A DNA stretch of 64,000 nt, taken from positions 248,001-312,000 of the forward strand of contig JBDVOA010000010.1 of assembly GCA_039969355.1 (NCBI GenBank), in the 5' to 3' direction. Positions 1-8,465 of this stretch are shown piece by piece. Each line of letters starts with the position of its first letter. Positions within the stretch are counted from its first letter, which is position 1. The stretch is from JL08 sp039969355. Lineage in GTDB: Bacteria; Pseudomonadota; Alphaproteobacteria; Rhodobacterales; Rhodobacteraceae. The translations under genes were made by a program, and so were the position numbers. The notes under the pieces were generated by a model that was not told the origin of the DNA, made no database searches, and saw only the letters and a list, made by a program, of their open reading frames with translations.

Positions 1-318
1 GCAAGTTTGCTCGTCGTTGTCACGTTGGGGAATGTACTTGGATCGGTCGTCAACTGGTACCTCGGTCGATTCCTGCTTCGCTTTCACAACCGGCGCTGGT
101 TCCCTGTCTCGCAAGTTCAACTCAACCGCGCCGAAATATGGTACCGCCGCTATGGTCGATGGTCGCTATTGGGAAGTTGGCTGCCTGTGGTGGGTGATCC
201 ACTGACCGTTGTCGCGGGTGTTTTGCGTGAACCGCTTGGCCCTTTCCTTATCCTTGTGACAATTGCAAAAGGCGGTCGATACCTAATTCTTGCGGCTGCC
301 ACTTTGGCGTGGATGTGA
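1..318 (+). CDS. YqaA/DedA-like membrane protein, C-terminal part
   Basis: The reading frame is open from the first base of the window, so the gene is cut at its 5' end; the stop is a TGA. About 105 residues are visible. They contain two hydrophobic stretches flanking an amphipathic middle, with the pattern WYxGRxxLRF, then a GRW(S)LLxxWxPxxGDP segment. That glycine/proline-rich G-D-P motif with a preceding arginine-rich turn is typical of the YqaA branch of the SNARE-associated/DedA membrane protein superfamily, whose members are inner-membrane proteins with roles linked to lipid transport or membrane homeostasis. No specific substrate can be inferred. It ends 122 bases before lipA. Confidence 0.7.
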   Translation, partial: ASLLVVVTLGNVLGSVVNWYLGRFLLRFHNRRWFPVSQVQLNRAEIWYRRYGRWSLLGSWLPVVGDPLTVVAGVLREPLGPFLILVTIAKGGRYLILAAATLAWM

Positions 319-440
319 ATCTGACCGATGACCCCGGGGCGCATAACGGTATTGCGTATGCCGGCACTTCCCCTTTCGGGCGCATATGATATTAAGCCAC
401 TCGACAGTCGGACCATGACCGAAGAACAGGGGCCCAAGAC

Positions 441-1394
441 ATGCGTGATCTGAAAATTCCTGAGCAGCGTCATCCCGAAAAGGCGCGCCGCCCGGACAAT
501 CCGCAGCCCAAAAAGCCGAGCTGGATTCGGGTCAAGGCGCCCGGTGGCAAAGGCTATGCAGATACTGCCAAGATCATGCGCGACAATAATCTGGTCACGG
601 TCTGCGAAGAGGCAGGCTGTCCGAACGTTGGCGAATGTTGGTCACAGGGCCATGCCACCATGATGATCATGGGCGAAGTTTGCACGCGGGCCTGCACGTT
701 TTGCAACATCGCGACCGGCAAACCGCCCGAGGATCTGGATGTTTTTGAGCCGGGCAGGGTGGCGGATGCCGTCAAGAAACTGGGCCTGAACCACGTGGTT
801 ATCACTTCGGTGGATCGCGATGATATCGAAGATGGCGGCGCGGCGCATTTTGCCCAGACGATCCGGGCAATAAGACGCCAGTCGCCCGGTACCACAATAG
901 AAATTCTGACGCCTGATTTTATCCGGTGTGACCCCTCCGTTCTGGAACAGGTGGTCGAGGCACGTCCTGACGTGTTCAATCACAATCTGGAAACCGTGCC
1001 GGGTCTTTATCCCGAAGTGCGCCCCGGCGCGCGCTATTTTCATTCGCTTCGGCTGTTGCAGCGGGTCAAGGAAATGGACCCGTCCATGTTCACCAAGTCC
1101 GGCATCATGGTGGGACTTGGCGAAGACCGGCAGGCGGTACTTCAGGTCATGGAAGACATGCGCGCAGCGGATATCGACTTTCTGACAATCGGCCAATACC
1201 TGCAACCGACGCCGAAACACCACAAGGTGGATCGTTTTGTGCACCCGGATGAGTTTGCTGCCTATGAAAAGGCTGCTTATGGCAAGGGCTTCCTGATGGT
1301 TTCGGCCACGCCGTTGACCCGCTCGAGCTATCACGCCGGCGATGACTTTACTCAATTGCGCGATGCCCGGAACAAAAAATTGAAACTGGTCTGA
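441..1394 (+). CDS. lipA: Lipoyl synthase
   Basis: Radical-SAM enzyme that inserts two sulfurs into octanoyl groups on lipoyl-dependent proteins (pyruvate and 2-oxoglutarate dehydrogenases, glycine cleavage). The 317-residue protein has the usual length. Cys81, Cys85 and Cys88 form the CxxxCxxC radical-SAM cluster motif (CTRACTFC), and Cys55, Cys60 and Cys66 the auxiliary [4Fe-4S] cluster that is sacrificed as sulfur donor; the conserved RSSYHAG near the C terminus supplies the serine ligand. The basic, proline-rich N terminus is normal for the family. Start ATG at 441 is the first in frame after the upstream gene. The next gene downstream is 700 bases away, so it is probably transcribed alone or from the upstream unit. 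Confidence 0.97.
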   Translation: MRDLKIPEQRHPEKARRPDNPQPKKPSWIRVKAPGGKGYADTAKIMRDNNLVTVCEEAGCPNVGECWSQGHATMMIMGEVCTRACTFCNIATGKPPEDLDVFEPGRVADAVKKLGLNHVVITSVDRDDIEDGGAAHFAQTIRAIRRQSPGTTIEILTPDFIRCDPSVLEQVVEARPDVFNHNLETVPGLYPEVRPGARYFHSLRLLQRVKEMDPSMFTKSGIMVGLGEDRQAVLQVMEDMRAADIDFLTIGQYLQPTPKHHKVDRFVHPDEFAAYEKAAYGKGFLMVSATPLTRSSYHAGDDFTQLRDARNKKLKLV

Positions 1395-2091
1395 TCTGAC
1401 ATTTGTGGAAAGCTGCAACTGATTGACCCGGGTTTGGCAACCTTCTCGATAATATGCGCCTGCACCCTTCATGATCTTTCGGCCCAGAGGTCCTGCAATT
1501 CGGGCCCAGATCTGCCATTCAAAGGTACGTAGGTGACGGTCGGCTGCGCGGACATACTCGCCGTTCGAGTGCAAGCGCCCAACTTCGGTTTCCGGCCTAT
1601 CGCCGCCCTTTCCTCACCGTCAAAGCGCGGGTGTGTGGAGTAAGGAATATGCAAATACTAATTCTAGAGATTTCCGGTTTCCGATGAATTTGGCACATCC
1701 GTTATCATCGGTTTACCCTCCCTAAATACATTTGATAATGCGGCAAAAATGTGGCCTCTCGATCCTGCGTTTTTTGATCGGCATAGGTCCTAATTCGTTA
1801 GGAAATATAACACCTATTCGACCGAGTTAATCTGCTCATTCATCTGTAGGCGAAGCCAAGCTAAGATCTGATTCGACCAATAAACCAAAGTTTTTTGTTT
1901 CGGCTTTGTGGATAATTAGATCAATTAATCCTCATTGATCAAAGATCTTCACAGGGGCGCAACCGGGGATTGTAAAATTCCGAATTACCTTTTCAGAACG
2001 GCCAATTGTGTCTAAATAAAGTTCGCGACTAATCCGGTAAGTAACAATTTACGCTTAAGGGCGTTGGTAAATGGTAGGGAGAAAGCAAATA
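1395..2091. other. 700-base gene-free stretch between lipA and the VPLPA-CTERM gene
   Basis: No convincing coding frame on either strand. From about 1650 to 2060 the sequence turns clearly AT-rich compared with its neighbours and probably holds the promoter region of the downstream gene. A TGGCAC hexamer at 1691-1696 is followed at the right spacing by TTAT, not TTGC, so I do not call a sigma-54 promoter. The open frames around 1469-1654 on the minus strand have no family resemblance I recognise. Confidence 0.5.
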
Positions 2092-2823
2092 ATGTTTAAC
2101 GTGAATCTTAAGGGGATGTTGGCGGCTGCGACTGTTGCAATTGCGACAAGCATAGTGGCCGGAAGCGCGGGCGCTGCGACTGTAACGCAGCTTGTTCACT
2201 TTGATGACGCCAAGAATGGTGCCAAGGATTATACGACTTCTGATGGTAACTTTTTCTTTGCTCCGACAAACTTTCAGTCCTCGACACTATGTGCGGACTC
2301 GACAAATGGCGGCAACGGAAGCTGCCTAATCGAAAACAACCAGAGTATTCTGCCTAAGATGACTCGCCTCACCGGTGATAATTCCTTTTCTCTGGACAGT
2401 TTCTACTTCCTGCTGACAGGTAAAGGCACGGGTGCGTCGAACGCGATTACAGTCTCCGATGGGACCAACACTCAGACGTACCAGTTGGGCACGAGCTACA
2501 GCAGCATCTCTAATTATGTTGGTGGAACTGCCGCAGGTACGTTGGTGAAGAACACCGGCTACGTTGCGGATATCAAAAGCCTCACCGGGTTCAAAAACAT
2601 AACATCAATCCAGTTCAGTGCGGCAAGTACTGCACAAGTTCGTCTGGACTGTGTCGTAGCATCTTTTGATGGTTCAACAACAGAACCACTGTCAGGCTTT
2701 ACCCAAGGCTGTGGCGGCCCAGGCGTAAGCGTGGTTCCTGTTCCAGCCAGCCTTCCGCTCTTGCTGACGGTATTGGTCGGTGGCGGCGCGTTTATGCGAC
2801 GCAGGGCGCGGAAAGCCACCTAA
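2092..2823 (+). CDS. VPLPA-CTERM sorting-domain protein
   Basis: Predicted secreted, surface-processed protein of unknown function. It has a Sec signal peptide (about residues 1-29, MFNVNLKGML start, alanine-rich, SAGAA at the end), a low-complexity Ser/Thr/Asn/Gly-rich middle with two cysteine pairs, and a C-terminal tripartite tail: VVPVPASLPLLL, a hydrophobic span with GGG, and RRRARK. This tail matches the VPLPA-CTERM variant of the PEP-CTERM sorting signal, which in Rhodobacterales is recognised by an exosortase and usually marks proteins exported with extracellular polysaccharide or biofilm matrix. The ATG at 2092 is preferred over the in-frame ATG at 2071 because GGGAGAAAG lies just before it and the signal peptide then begins correctly. 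No exosortase gene lies in the window. A strong terminator follows. Confidence 0.85.
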   Translation: MFNVNLKGMLAAATVAIATSIVAGSAGAATVTQLVHFDDAKNGAKDYTTSDGNFFFAPTNFQSSTLCADSTNGGNGSCLIENNQSILPKMTRLTGDNSFSLDSFYFLLTGKGTGASNAITVSDGTNTQTYQLGTSYSSISNYVGGTAAGTLVKNTGYVADIKSLTGFKNITSIQFSAASTAQVRLDCVVASFDGSTTEPLSGFTQGCGGPGVSVVPVPASLPLLLTVLVGGGAFMRRRARKAT

Positions 2824-2853
2824 AATCCGCTAAACCTAGCCGAATAATATTTA

Positions 2854-2892
2854 AATAAAGGCGCCCGGCCGACTCGGGCGCCTTTATTTTTT
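2854..2892 (+). terminator. Rho-independent terminator after the VPLPA-CTERM gene
   Basis: Perfect 14-bp inverted repeat: arm AATAAAGGCGCCCG at 2854-2867 pairs with CGGGCGCCTTTATT at 2875-2888, with a 7-base loop. The descending arm runs into a T tract (to 2892). The flanking A-rich arm would also let it work for the minus strand, but no minus-strand gene ends here. Confidence 0.85.
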
Positions 2893-3088
2893 CTTAGCCT
2901 CTGGAACGCCAAGTTCGACTTGCCCCCGAAATCAACGCCCTGTTGTATGGTCTCTTTTGGCACATTCGCTGCAACCTGCCCGAAAGTCCGTTTTTCTGTT
3001 CAGGGTCAGTTCTTGACGAGCAGGTCAAAGTCAACTTGCGTTACGCTAAGGGTCGGGTTCATTCGAGCAGAACCCATTGGTGCCGATT

Positions 3089-3973
3089 CTAAGGGATCGC
3101 CTTGAGGTAGGCGGCAATGGCGGCCCGGTCGCTGGCCGGGAGGCGCGCCATGTTGCCAATGACCTTCGCCATATGCCCGCCTGCGCTGTCAAAGTCGGGG
3201 GTAAAGCCGGTTTCCAGATAGTAGGCGATATCGCTCGCGGCCCATGTCAGTTTGTCCGGCGCAATCGCGGGAACGCGCCCCTTGCCTGACGGGTCGGGGG
3301 CCCCTTGCATCCATTGATCGCGTTCAAGTCCGCCGATTGGGCTACGTGGCGTGTGGCATTCGGCGCAATGCCCCGCCCCCTCGACCAGATACCGTCCACG
3401 GGCAATTTCCTCAGTCACGGGATCCGGCAGAACCCATGCCTTGATAAGGTAAAGTTGTTTCCACAACCCAAGTCCCCGGCGAATGTTGAAGGGAAATCCC
3501 AACTCGTGGGGGGGATTGGCCTGAGATGACGCAGGCAGCGTATCAAGGAACGATTTGAGGTCCACGACATCCTGCGGGGTCATCTTGGTGAAAGATGTAT
3601 AGGGAAAGGACGGATAATAGTGTTGCCTGTTCGGAGAGACCCCGGCAAGCATCGCGTTTACCAAATCATAGGTGCTCCACCCACCGATGCCTGCGTCCGC
3701 GTCAGTAGAAATGTTGGGCACGATAAAGGATCCAAAATCGCTTGGCAGGGACTGACCGCCACCCAGCACCAGCAATTCATCACCCGTTGCGTTGTCAGCC
3801 GCATGGCAGGAGGCACATCCACCGGCCCAGTAGATCAGTTCACCAGCGACAGGATCGCCGCCCATCCCTTCAATAATCTGCGCGTCCACTGAAATAGGGC
3901 GCGACAGATACCAACCCGTGGCGGCACCGATGAGTCCCAAAAAAATAGACCAGCGGACAAAGCGCATCAGCAT
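3089..3973 (-). CDS. Di-haem cytochrome c family protein
   Basis: 294 residues with an N-terminal membrane anchor or uncleaved signal (about residues 5-22), then two cytochrome c domains. Haem-binding motifs are CASCH at residues 53-57 and CAECH at 203-207; the methionine-containing segments after each motif (QSLPSDFG and later GGHMAKVIGNMARLP) can supply sixth ligands. The arrangement resembles the cytochrome subunits of periplasmic alcohol/aldehyde or gluconate dehydrogenases, which pass electrons to the respiratory chain, but no dehydrogenase subunit is adjacent, so its partner is unknown. Haem attachment would use the Ccm system whose genes begin at 61.7 kb. Confidence 0.85.
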   Translation of the reverse strand: MLMRFVRWSIFLGLIGAATGWYLSRPISVDAQIIEGMGGDPVAGELIYWAGGCASCHAADNATGDELLVLGGGQSLPSDFGSFIVPNISTDADAGIGGWSTYDLVNAMLAGVSPNRQHYYPSFPYTSFTKMTPQDVVDLKSFLDTLPASSQANPPHELGFPFNIRRGLGLWKQLYLIKAWVLPDPVTEEIARGRYLVEGAGHCAECHTPRSPIGGLERDQWMQGAPDPSGKGRVPAIAPDKLTWAASDIAYYLETGFTPDFDSAGGHMAKVIGNMARLPASDRAAIAAYLKAIP

Positions 3974-4042
3974 AAGCGGTATCCATGTCTTGTTACCGTG
4001 GGCTCAGCATGGCGCACGGGTCCGGGAAGTCAATTGACCCGA

Positions 4043-4225
4043 TTAGAATTTCTTTTGCTTGATCTTCGCATTTTCTGCCGTTGCCCAATCCGGCCAATAG
4101 CCAAAGTGCTCAAGCCCGTAGATTAGGAATCCAAGCGCAGCGATCGTAACAATAAGGATCATGCGCGAAGCCGAGGGCGGCTTTTCAGCCCAACGTCGCA
4201 ATCGCCAGAGATACCGGATATTCAT
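4043..4225 (-). CDS. Small single-span membrane protein downstream of hpt
   Basis: 60-residue protein with one transmembrane segment (about residues 20-38, MILIVTIAALGFLIYGLEHFG), an arginine-rich N terminus (RYLWRLRRW) and a lysine-rich C terminus. Its start overlaps the hpt stop codon in an ATGA arrangement, which argues for translational coupling and a real gene. The WRLxxWAxxPPS...GxWPDW pattern looks like a conserved small protein of this clade, but I cannot give it a function. Confidence 0.75.
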   Translation of the reverse strand: MNIRYLWRLRRWAEKPPSASRMILIVTIAALGFLIYGLEHFGYWPDWATAENAKIKQKKF

Positions 4226-4761
4226 TCGGTGAATCGTACCTTGCCGATGAATGGCAGGTTTCTGTTGCGCTGGGCGTAATCGATGCCGTAGCCAACAACA
4301 AATTCGTCAGGAATTTCAAACCCCGTCCAGCTGGCTTTGAAATCCACTTCTCGTCGACTGGGTTTATCGAGCAAGGCGATGGACTTGAGACGAGCTGGCA
4401 GGCGGCTTTGCAAAAGGTTGGTGACGTGGTTCAGCGTGTGGCCGGTGTCAACGATGTCTTCGACAACGAGAACATCACGACCTTCAATCTTGCCACGCAA
4501 GTCTTTGAGAATACGTACTTCCCTGCTGCTTTCCATGCCATCCCCATAAGAGGATGCCTCCAGAAAATCGACTTCAATCGGCAAATCCAACTCGCGGACC
4601 AGATCGGCAATGAACACAAAGCTGCCGCGCAAAAGACCCACAACGATCAGTTGGTCTGTGCCCTCAAACTCGGTCTGAATTTCGCAACAAAGCTCTTCAA
4701 TGCGCGCGGCGATTGATTTGGCTGAAATCATATTGTCGATCACATATGGACGCGTAACCAT
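4222..4761 (-). CDS. hpt: Hypoxanthine phosphoribosyltransferase
   Basis: Purine salvage enzyme that converts hypoxanthine (and often guanine) plus PRPP to the nucleotide. 179 residues, normal for the family. The type I PRTase PRPP-binding motif VLVVEDIVDTGHTL is at residues 97-110, and the GLLRGSFVF loop at 42-50 contacts pyrophosphate. The ATG at 4761 is chosen because AGAGG sits 5-6 bases before it; a longer frame upstream (to 4983) overlaps the divergent gene and lacks family similarity. It shares an ATGA overlap with the small membrane protein gene downstream and is transcribed divergently from the COQ10-like gene, with a 74-base gap. Confidence 0.93.
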   Translation of the reverse strand: MVTRPYVIDNMISAKSIAARIEELCCEIQTEFEGTDQLIVVGLLRGSFVFIADLVRELDLPIEVDFLEASSYGDGMESSREVRILKDLRGKIEGRDVLVVEDIVDTGHTLNHVTNLLQSRLPARLKSIALLDKPSRREVDFKASWTGFEIPDEFVVGYGIDYAQRNRNLPFIGKVRFTE

Positions 4762-4835
4762 GGCTACCTCTTGATTTTCCCCGAGAACAATACGACATGG
4801 GGCGGCACTGTCACGCGCAAAGGCCAAATTGCTGA

Positions 4836-5282
4836 ATGCCCACCCACACTGAGACCCGCATTTTGCCCTATTCGGCGCAACAGATGTACGATCTGGTGGC
4901 AGATGTGGCGCGATACCCCGAATTTTTGCCCTGGTGTGCGGCGGCGCGGGTACGTTCAACCACCCCACATACAAACGGCTCAAACGTCATGGCCGCCGAA
5001 TTGGTAATCTCCTTCAAAGTTTTTCGCGAGCGATTTGGCAGCCGCGTCACCCTTTGGCCTGCCGAAACCAGGATCGACACCGAATATCTGGACGGTCCAT
5101 TTCGCTATATGAGGTCGAACTGGGCCTTCGCAGAGGCTGACGGTGGCTGCGAGGTGCAGTTTTTTGTCGACTTCGAATTCAAAAACGCGGTTTTACAGGC
5201 GATCATTGGTGTTGTTTTCAATGAGGCGATGCAGCGTATTGTGCGTGCCTTTGAACGCCGCGCGGCAGAGCTTTACGGCTGA
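4836..5282 (+). CDS. COQ10/RatA-type START-domain protein
   Basis: 148-residue polyketide cyclase/START-like protein: N terminus TETRILPYSAQQMYDLVADVARYPEFLPW, then strands ending in a C-terminal helix with FEFKNAVLQAIIGVVFNEAMQRIVRAFERRA. This is the signature of the Coq10 family, which binds ubiquinone and helps it function in respiration; E. coli RatA belongs to the same family. In an alphaproteobacterium the ubiquinone role is more likely than toxin activity. No antitoxin partner is visible. It is divergent from hpt and 24 bases upstream of the PrpD-like gene. Confidence 0.88.
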   Translation: MPTHTETRILPYSAQQMYDLVADVARYPEFLPWCAAARVRSTTPHTNGSNVMAAELVISFKVFRERFGSRVTLWPAETRIDTEYLDGPFRYMRSNWAFAEADGGCEVQFFVDFEFKNAVLQAIIGVVFNEAMQRIVRAFERRAAELYG

Positions 5283-5306
5283 TCTCAGACTGATAGGCTG
5301 CGCGAT

Positions 5307-6608
5307 ATGAAGACCTCATTCTCAAGCGCTTTGGCCGAGTTTGCAGCGGCACCGACAAAATGTTCACAAGATGTGCGCAGGGTCTTGCAGCTGTCCCTGT
5401 TGGACTGGATGTCCGTTGGAATTGCGGGGATTCCCGAACCTGCATCGCGCATCGTCAGGCACATGATACTGCAAGAGGCCGGCAGCCCGCGATCCCGGAT
5501 GTTTGGCTGCGATGTCAAAGTGCCAGCCCGGGCTGCAGCGCTGGTGAACGGGACCACCTCACATGCGCTGGATTATGACGACACACATTTTGCCCATATC
5601 GGTCATCCCTCAGTTGCGGTCTTTCCTGCCGCCGTCGCCGTCGGCGAGTTGGCCAATGCCAATCTTCAGGACGTGCAGGATGCGGCGCTGGTCGGGATGG
5701 AGTTGTCTATCCAGGTTGGCCTTTGGTTGGGGCGAGGGCATTATCAGGTCGGATTTCATCAGACGGCAACGGCAGGGGCCTTTGGCGCCGCCGTGGCGTC
5801 AGGGCGGCTTTTGGGGCTGGCACCTTTGCAGATGGAACAGGTTTTGGGGCTGGCAGCGACCCGCGCAGCCGGTTTGAAAGCTCAATTTGGAACGATGGGT
5901 AAACCTTACAATGGGGGGCAAGCGGCTGCCTCTGGCGTAGAAGTTGCGCAGCTGATCGCAGCCGGCTTTGAGGCAAATCCGGATGCTTTGGACGGTGCGT
6001 TCGGATTTAGCGCGACCCATCACGGGGCGGCAGATGCGACGTCGATGAATGAGCTGGGTGTTACGTGGTTGTTTGAAGACGTGAGCCATAAATTTCACGC
6101 CTGTTGCCACGGATTGCATGCGGCTCTTGAAGCCTTGGAAACGCTGAAGCCCCTGAATGCGGATGATATCGCGGCAATTCATGTGTCAACCCATCCCCGC
6201 TGGCTGAGTGTGTGCAATCAGCCTGCTCCGTCAACTGGGCTTGGGGCAAAATTCAGCTATGCAACTGTCCTGCCCATGAGCCTGTTGGGGTTCGATACTG
6301 CGAAGCTGGAGAGCTTTAGTGCCAGCACCTGTGCCGACCCTGACGTTCTGGCCTTGCGCAAACGAGTATCGGTGTTCGGCGACGAGGGCCTGACGGAAAC
6401 CGAAGCCGTGCTCGTCATCAAACTTAACGACGGATCAGAAGTAACGTCCCGCGTTGATCTGCTTTGCCCGATGCCCCTTGAAGAACGTACCAGACGGGTT
6501 CGCAACAAATCGGCGGCTTTGATCGGTAGCGTTAAGTCAGAGCACTTGTGGGAATTGCTGCAAGATGACGGTGACCTTGTTGTATTAACCAAACAGATGG
6601 CACCATAA
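5307..6608 (+). CDS. MmgE/PrpD family protein
   Basis: 433-residue member of the MmgE/PrpD family, which includes 2-methylcitrate dehydratase, cis-aconitate decarboxylase and iminodisuccinate epimerase. Recognisable segments are the N-terminal helical domain, SHALDYDDTHFAHIGHPSVAVFPAA (residues about 86-110), GxxGAAVASGRLLGL, and KFHACCHGLHAALEAL. No prp operon genes (prpB, prpC) are nearby, so a 2-methylcitrate role is not supported and the substrate is open. The start codon has only a weak ribosome binding site. It converges on amt, with a shared hairpin between them. Confidence 0.85.
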   Translation: MKTSFSSALAEFAAAPTKCSQDVRRVLQLSLLDWMSVGIAGIPEPASRIVRHMILQEAGSPRSRMFGCDVKVPARAAALVNGTTSHALDYDDTHFAHIGHPSVAVFPAAVAVGELANANLQDVQDAALVGMELSIQVGLWLGRGHYQVGFHQTATAGAFGAAVASGRLLGLAPLQMEQVLGLAATRAAGLKAQFGTMGKPYNGGQAAASGVEVAQLIAAGFEANPDALDGAFGFSATHHGAADATSMNELGVTWLFEDVSHKFHACCHGLHAALEALETLKPLNADDIAAIHVSTHPRWLSVCNQPAPSTGLGAKFSYATVLPMSLLGFDTAKLESFSASTCADPDVLALRKRVSVFGDEGLTETEAVLVIKLNDGSEVTSRVDLLCPMPLEERTRRVRNKSAALIGSVKSEHLWELLQDDGDLVVLTKQMAP

Positions 6609-6630
6609 AAAACGGGCCCCGAAGGGCCCG
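6607..6630 (-). terminator. Rho-independent terminator of amt
   Basis: On the minus strand the arms CGGGCCC and GGGCCCG (6624-6630 and 6613-6619) enclose a TTCG tetraloop and are followed by six T residues (complement of 6607-6612). On the plus strand the hairpin has no T tract, so it mainly serves amt, though it may also stop the convergent PrpD-like transcript. Confidence 0.85.
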
Positions 6631-6654
6631 CCATTTGTGCCACAGCCAAAAAAC

Positions 6655-7836
6655 TTAGCTGGTCATATCGTAGGCGCGTTCGCCATGAACAGAAAGATCC
6701 AGACCGTTGGTTTCTGTCTCGGCATCCACACGCAGCGGCGTGACAAGCGAGACCAGTTTGACCAGAACGACAGTCACAACCAGGGTGAACACGCCGACGA
6801 TGACCAGACTGCCCAATTGCGCCGCCCAGGTGCCCGCACCAAATACTGCGATCATCAAGGTGCCGAATATGCCGCCAACGCCGTGAACCGCAAACACGTC
6901 CAACGTATCGTCGATCTTGATTTTGTTGCGGATGAACGTGACCGCCTCCTGACACAGGACACCAGCGACGGCGCCGATCACAAGTGCCTCGACCGGGCCA
7001 ACAAAGCCACTTGCCGGCGTGATCGAGGCCAGACCCGCAATTGTGCCTGTAACGATGCCAACCAGTGAGGCCTTGCCAAATTTGATTCGTTCCCACAGCG
7101 CCCATGACAGCGATGCTGTTGCCGCAGAAAGGTGCGTCACGGTCAATGCCATTGCCGCACCGCCATCTGCCGCAAGCTGAGAGCCACCATTGAACCCAAA
7201 CCAGCCAACCCACAGCATGGCAGCGCCAATCATGACATAGCCGGGGTTGTGCGGTGGTGTCGTGTGATTACGCCGCTGTCCAAGGAAGTAGGCCAGAACA
7301 AGGGCTGCGATTCCGGCGGTTTCATGGACCACAATGCCACCGGCAAAATCGCGCACGCCAATTTCTCCAAAGATGCCTCCATCCGCCAGCATGCCGCCAC
7401 CCCAGACCCAGTGGACAACAGGCGCATAGCACAACAACATCCACAAGCCCGAGAACAGCAAGACAAATCCAAACCCGATGCGCTCAACATACGCCCCGAC
7501 AATCAGGGCAGGGGTGATGATGGCAAACGTCATCTGAAAGGCAAAAAACAGCACTTCTGGTAAGGTGCCAGCCAGATCGTCCGGGCCGATTCCAAGGAGC
7601 ATGACCTTGTTCAACCCACCCCAAAACCCTGACGTGCCGCCGCCAAAAGCGATGGAATAGCCAAACACAAACCACAAAACGCTCATCAAACAGGCGATGG
7701 CGTAGCAGTGCATGAACACGCTAAGCACATTGCGCGCGCGCACCAGCCCGCCGTAAAACAATGCCAGCCCCGGCAGTGTCATGAAAAGGACCAGCGCCGT
7801 CGCGACAATGATCCATGCTGTATCGGCTCCATTCAT
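6655..7836 (-). CDS. amt: Ammonium transporter
   Basis: 393-residue Amt/MEP/Rh channel with 11 predicted membrane spans. The family signature DFAGGIVVHETAGIAALVLA is present with the pore histidine, and the second pore histidine lies in VFAVHGVGGIFGTLM. The start at 7836 (MNGADTAWI) has GGAGG nine bases upstream; the longer open frame extends only through non-coding sequence. There is no cleavable signal peptide, as in several alphaproteobacterial Amt proteins. The PII gene glnK, which often accompanies amt, is not adjacent. Expression would be expected to depend on the NtrBC genes 3-6 kb away; that is inference. Confidence 0.94.
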   Translation of the reverse strand: MNGADTAWIIVATALVLFMTLPGLALFYGGLVRARNVLSVFMHCYAIACLMSVLWFVFGYSIAFGGGTSGFWGGLNKVMLLGIGPDDLAGTLPEVLFFAFQMTFAIITPALIVGAYVERIGFGFVLLFSGLWMLLCYAPVVHWVWGGGMLADGGIFGEIGVRDFAGGIVVHETAGIAALVLAYFLGQRRNHTTPPHNPGYVMIGAAMLWVGWFGFNGGSQLAADGGAAMALTVTHLSAATASLSWALWERIKFGKASLVGIVTGTIAGLASITPASGFVGPVEALVIGAVAGVLCQEAVTFIRNKIKIDDTLDVFAVHGVGGIFGTLMIAVFGAGTWAAQLGSLVIVGVFTLVVTVVLVKLVSLVTPLRVDAETETNGLDLSVHGERAYDMTS

Positions 7837-7988
7837 GGGCCCAAACCTCCGCTCAGAATTTATGTGCTTGGGTAGAGCCGGATTGGGTCCGCCGTAAAAA
7901 GAGGCAACTGAATATGGGACGCTCAATTTGGCAGCATAACACAAAGAGGCGCAAATTTAGGCGGCGTCGACTGCCAATTGCCTAAAAC

Positions 7989-8465
7989 TTAGCCGGTTTG
8001 TGAAAGGGCGTGACGTAGTAACCCCAACGCATGGAGGCACGCGGCTCTGCGAACTTGCTCGCGCCCGAGGGCCCCAAAATCGATGGTTTCGCTTATCGTG
8101 GGTCGCCCTGAAGTAGCGACCCCAAAACATACGCGCCCTTCGGGTTTGAATTCTGACCCGCCGGGACCCGCGATACCTGTGGTCGAGACCGCCAGCGCGG
8201 CACGGGAATGAGCTAGCGCACCCGCCGCCATCTCGCGGGCGACCTCTTCGCTGACCGCGCCGTATTTGTCCAAGGACTGGGCAGATACACCTAGCATGTC
8301 AATCTTAGCGCCATTGGAATACGTCACGAAACCGCGGTCAAAAACATCAGAGGACCCGGCAATGTCGGTCAGAGCCGCGGCCACCATTCCGCCGGTGCAG
8401 CTTTCGGCCGTGGCAATCCTAATGTCGCGCGCGCGGGCGGCATCTAAGATGGATACCGCGCTCAA
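7989..8465 (-). CDS. pncC: CinA-type nicotinamide-nucleotide amidohydrolase (PncC domain)
   Basis: 158-residue stand-alone C-terminal CinA domain, which deamidates nicotinamide mononucleotide to nicotinic acid mononucleotide in pyridine nucleotide recycling. Diagnostic motifs are TAESCTGGMVAAALTDI near residue 19, VTYSNGAKIDMLGV, and TTGIAGPGGSEFKPEGRVCFG. The N-terminal MoCF-like domain of full-length CinA is absent, which is common in this clade. It overlaps pgpA by four bases and is the last gene of the ispDF-pgpA-pncC unit. Confidence 0.92.
   Translation of the reverse strand: MSAVSILDAARARDIRIATAESCTGGMVAAALTDIAGSSDVFDRGFVTYSNGAKIDMLGVSAQSLDKYGAVSEEVAREMAAGALAHSRAALAVSTTGIAGPGGSEFKPEGRVCFGVATSGRPTISETIDFGALGREQVRRAACLHALGLLRHALSQTG

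Noticed and set aside
642..1574. 310-codon open frame on the minus strand opposite lipA
   Set aside because: Antisense to a clearly conserved gene; product has no family features and arises from codon bias of lipA.
1469..1654. 61-codon minus-strand frame in the lipA downstream gap
   Set aside because: No start context, no recognisable motif, and composition typical of non-coding sequence.
1691..1705. TGGCAC-N5-TTAT, a sigma-54-like promoter upstream of the VPLPA-CTERM gene
   Set aside because: The -12 element lacks the essential GC (TTAT instead of TTGC), and it is 400 bases from the gene.
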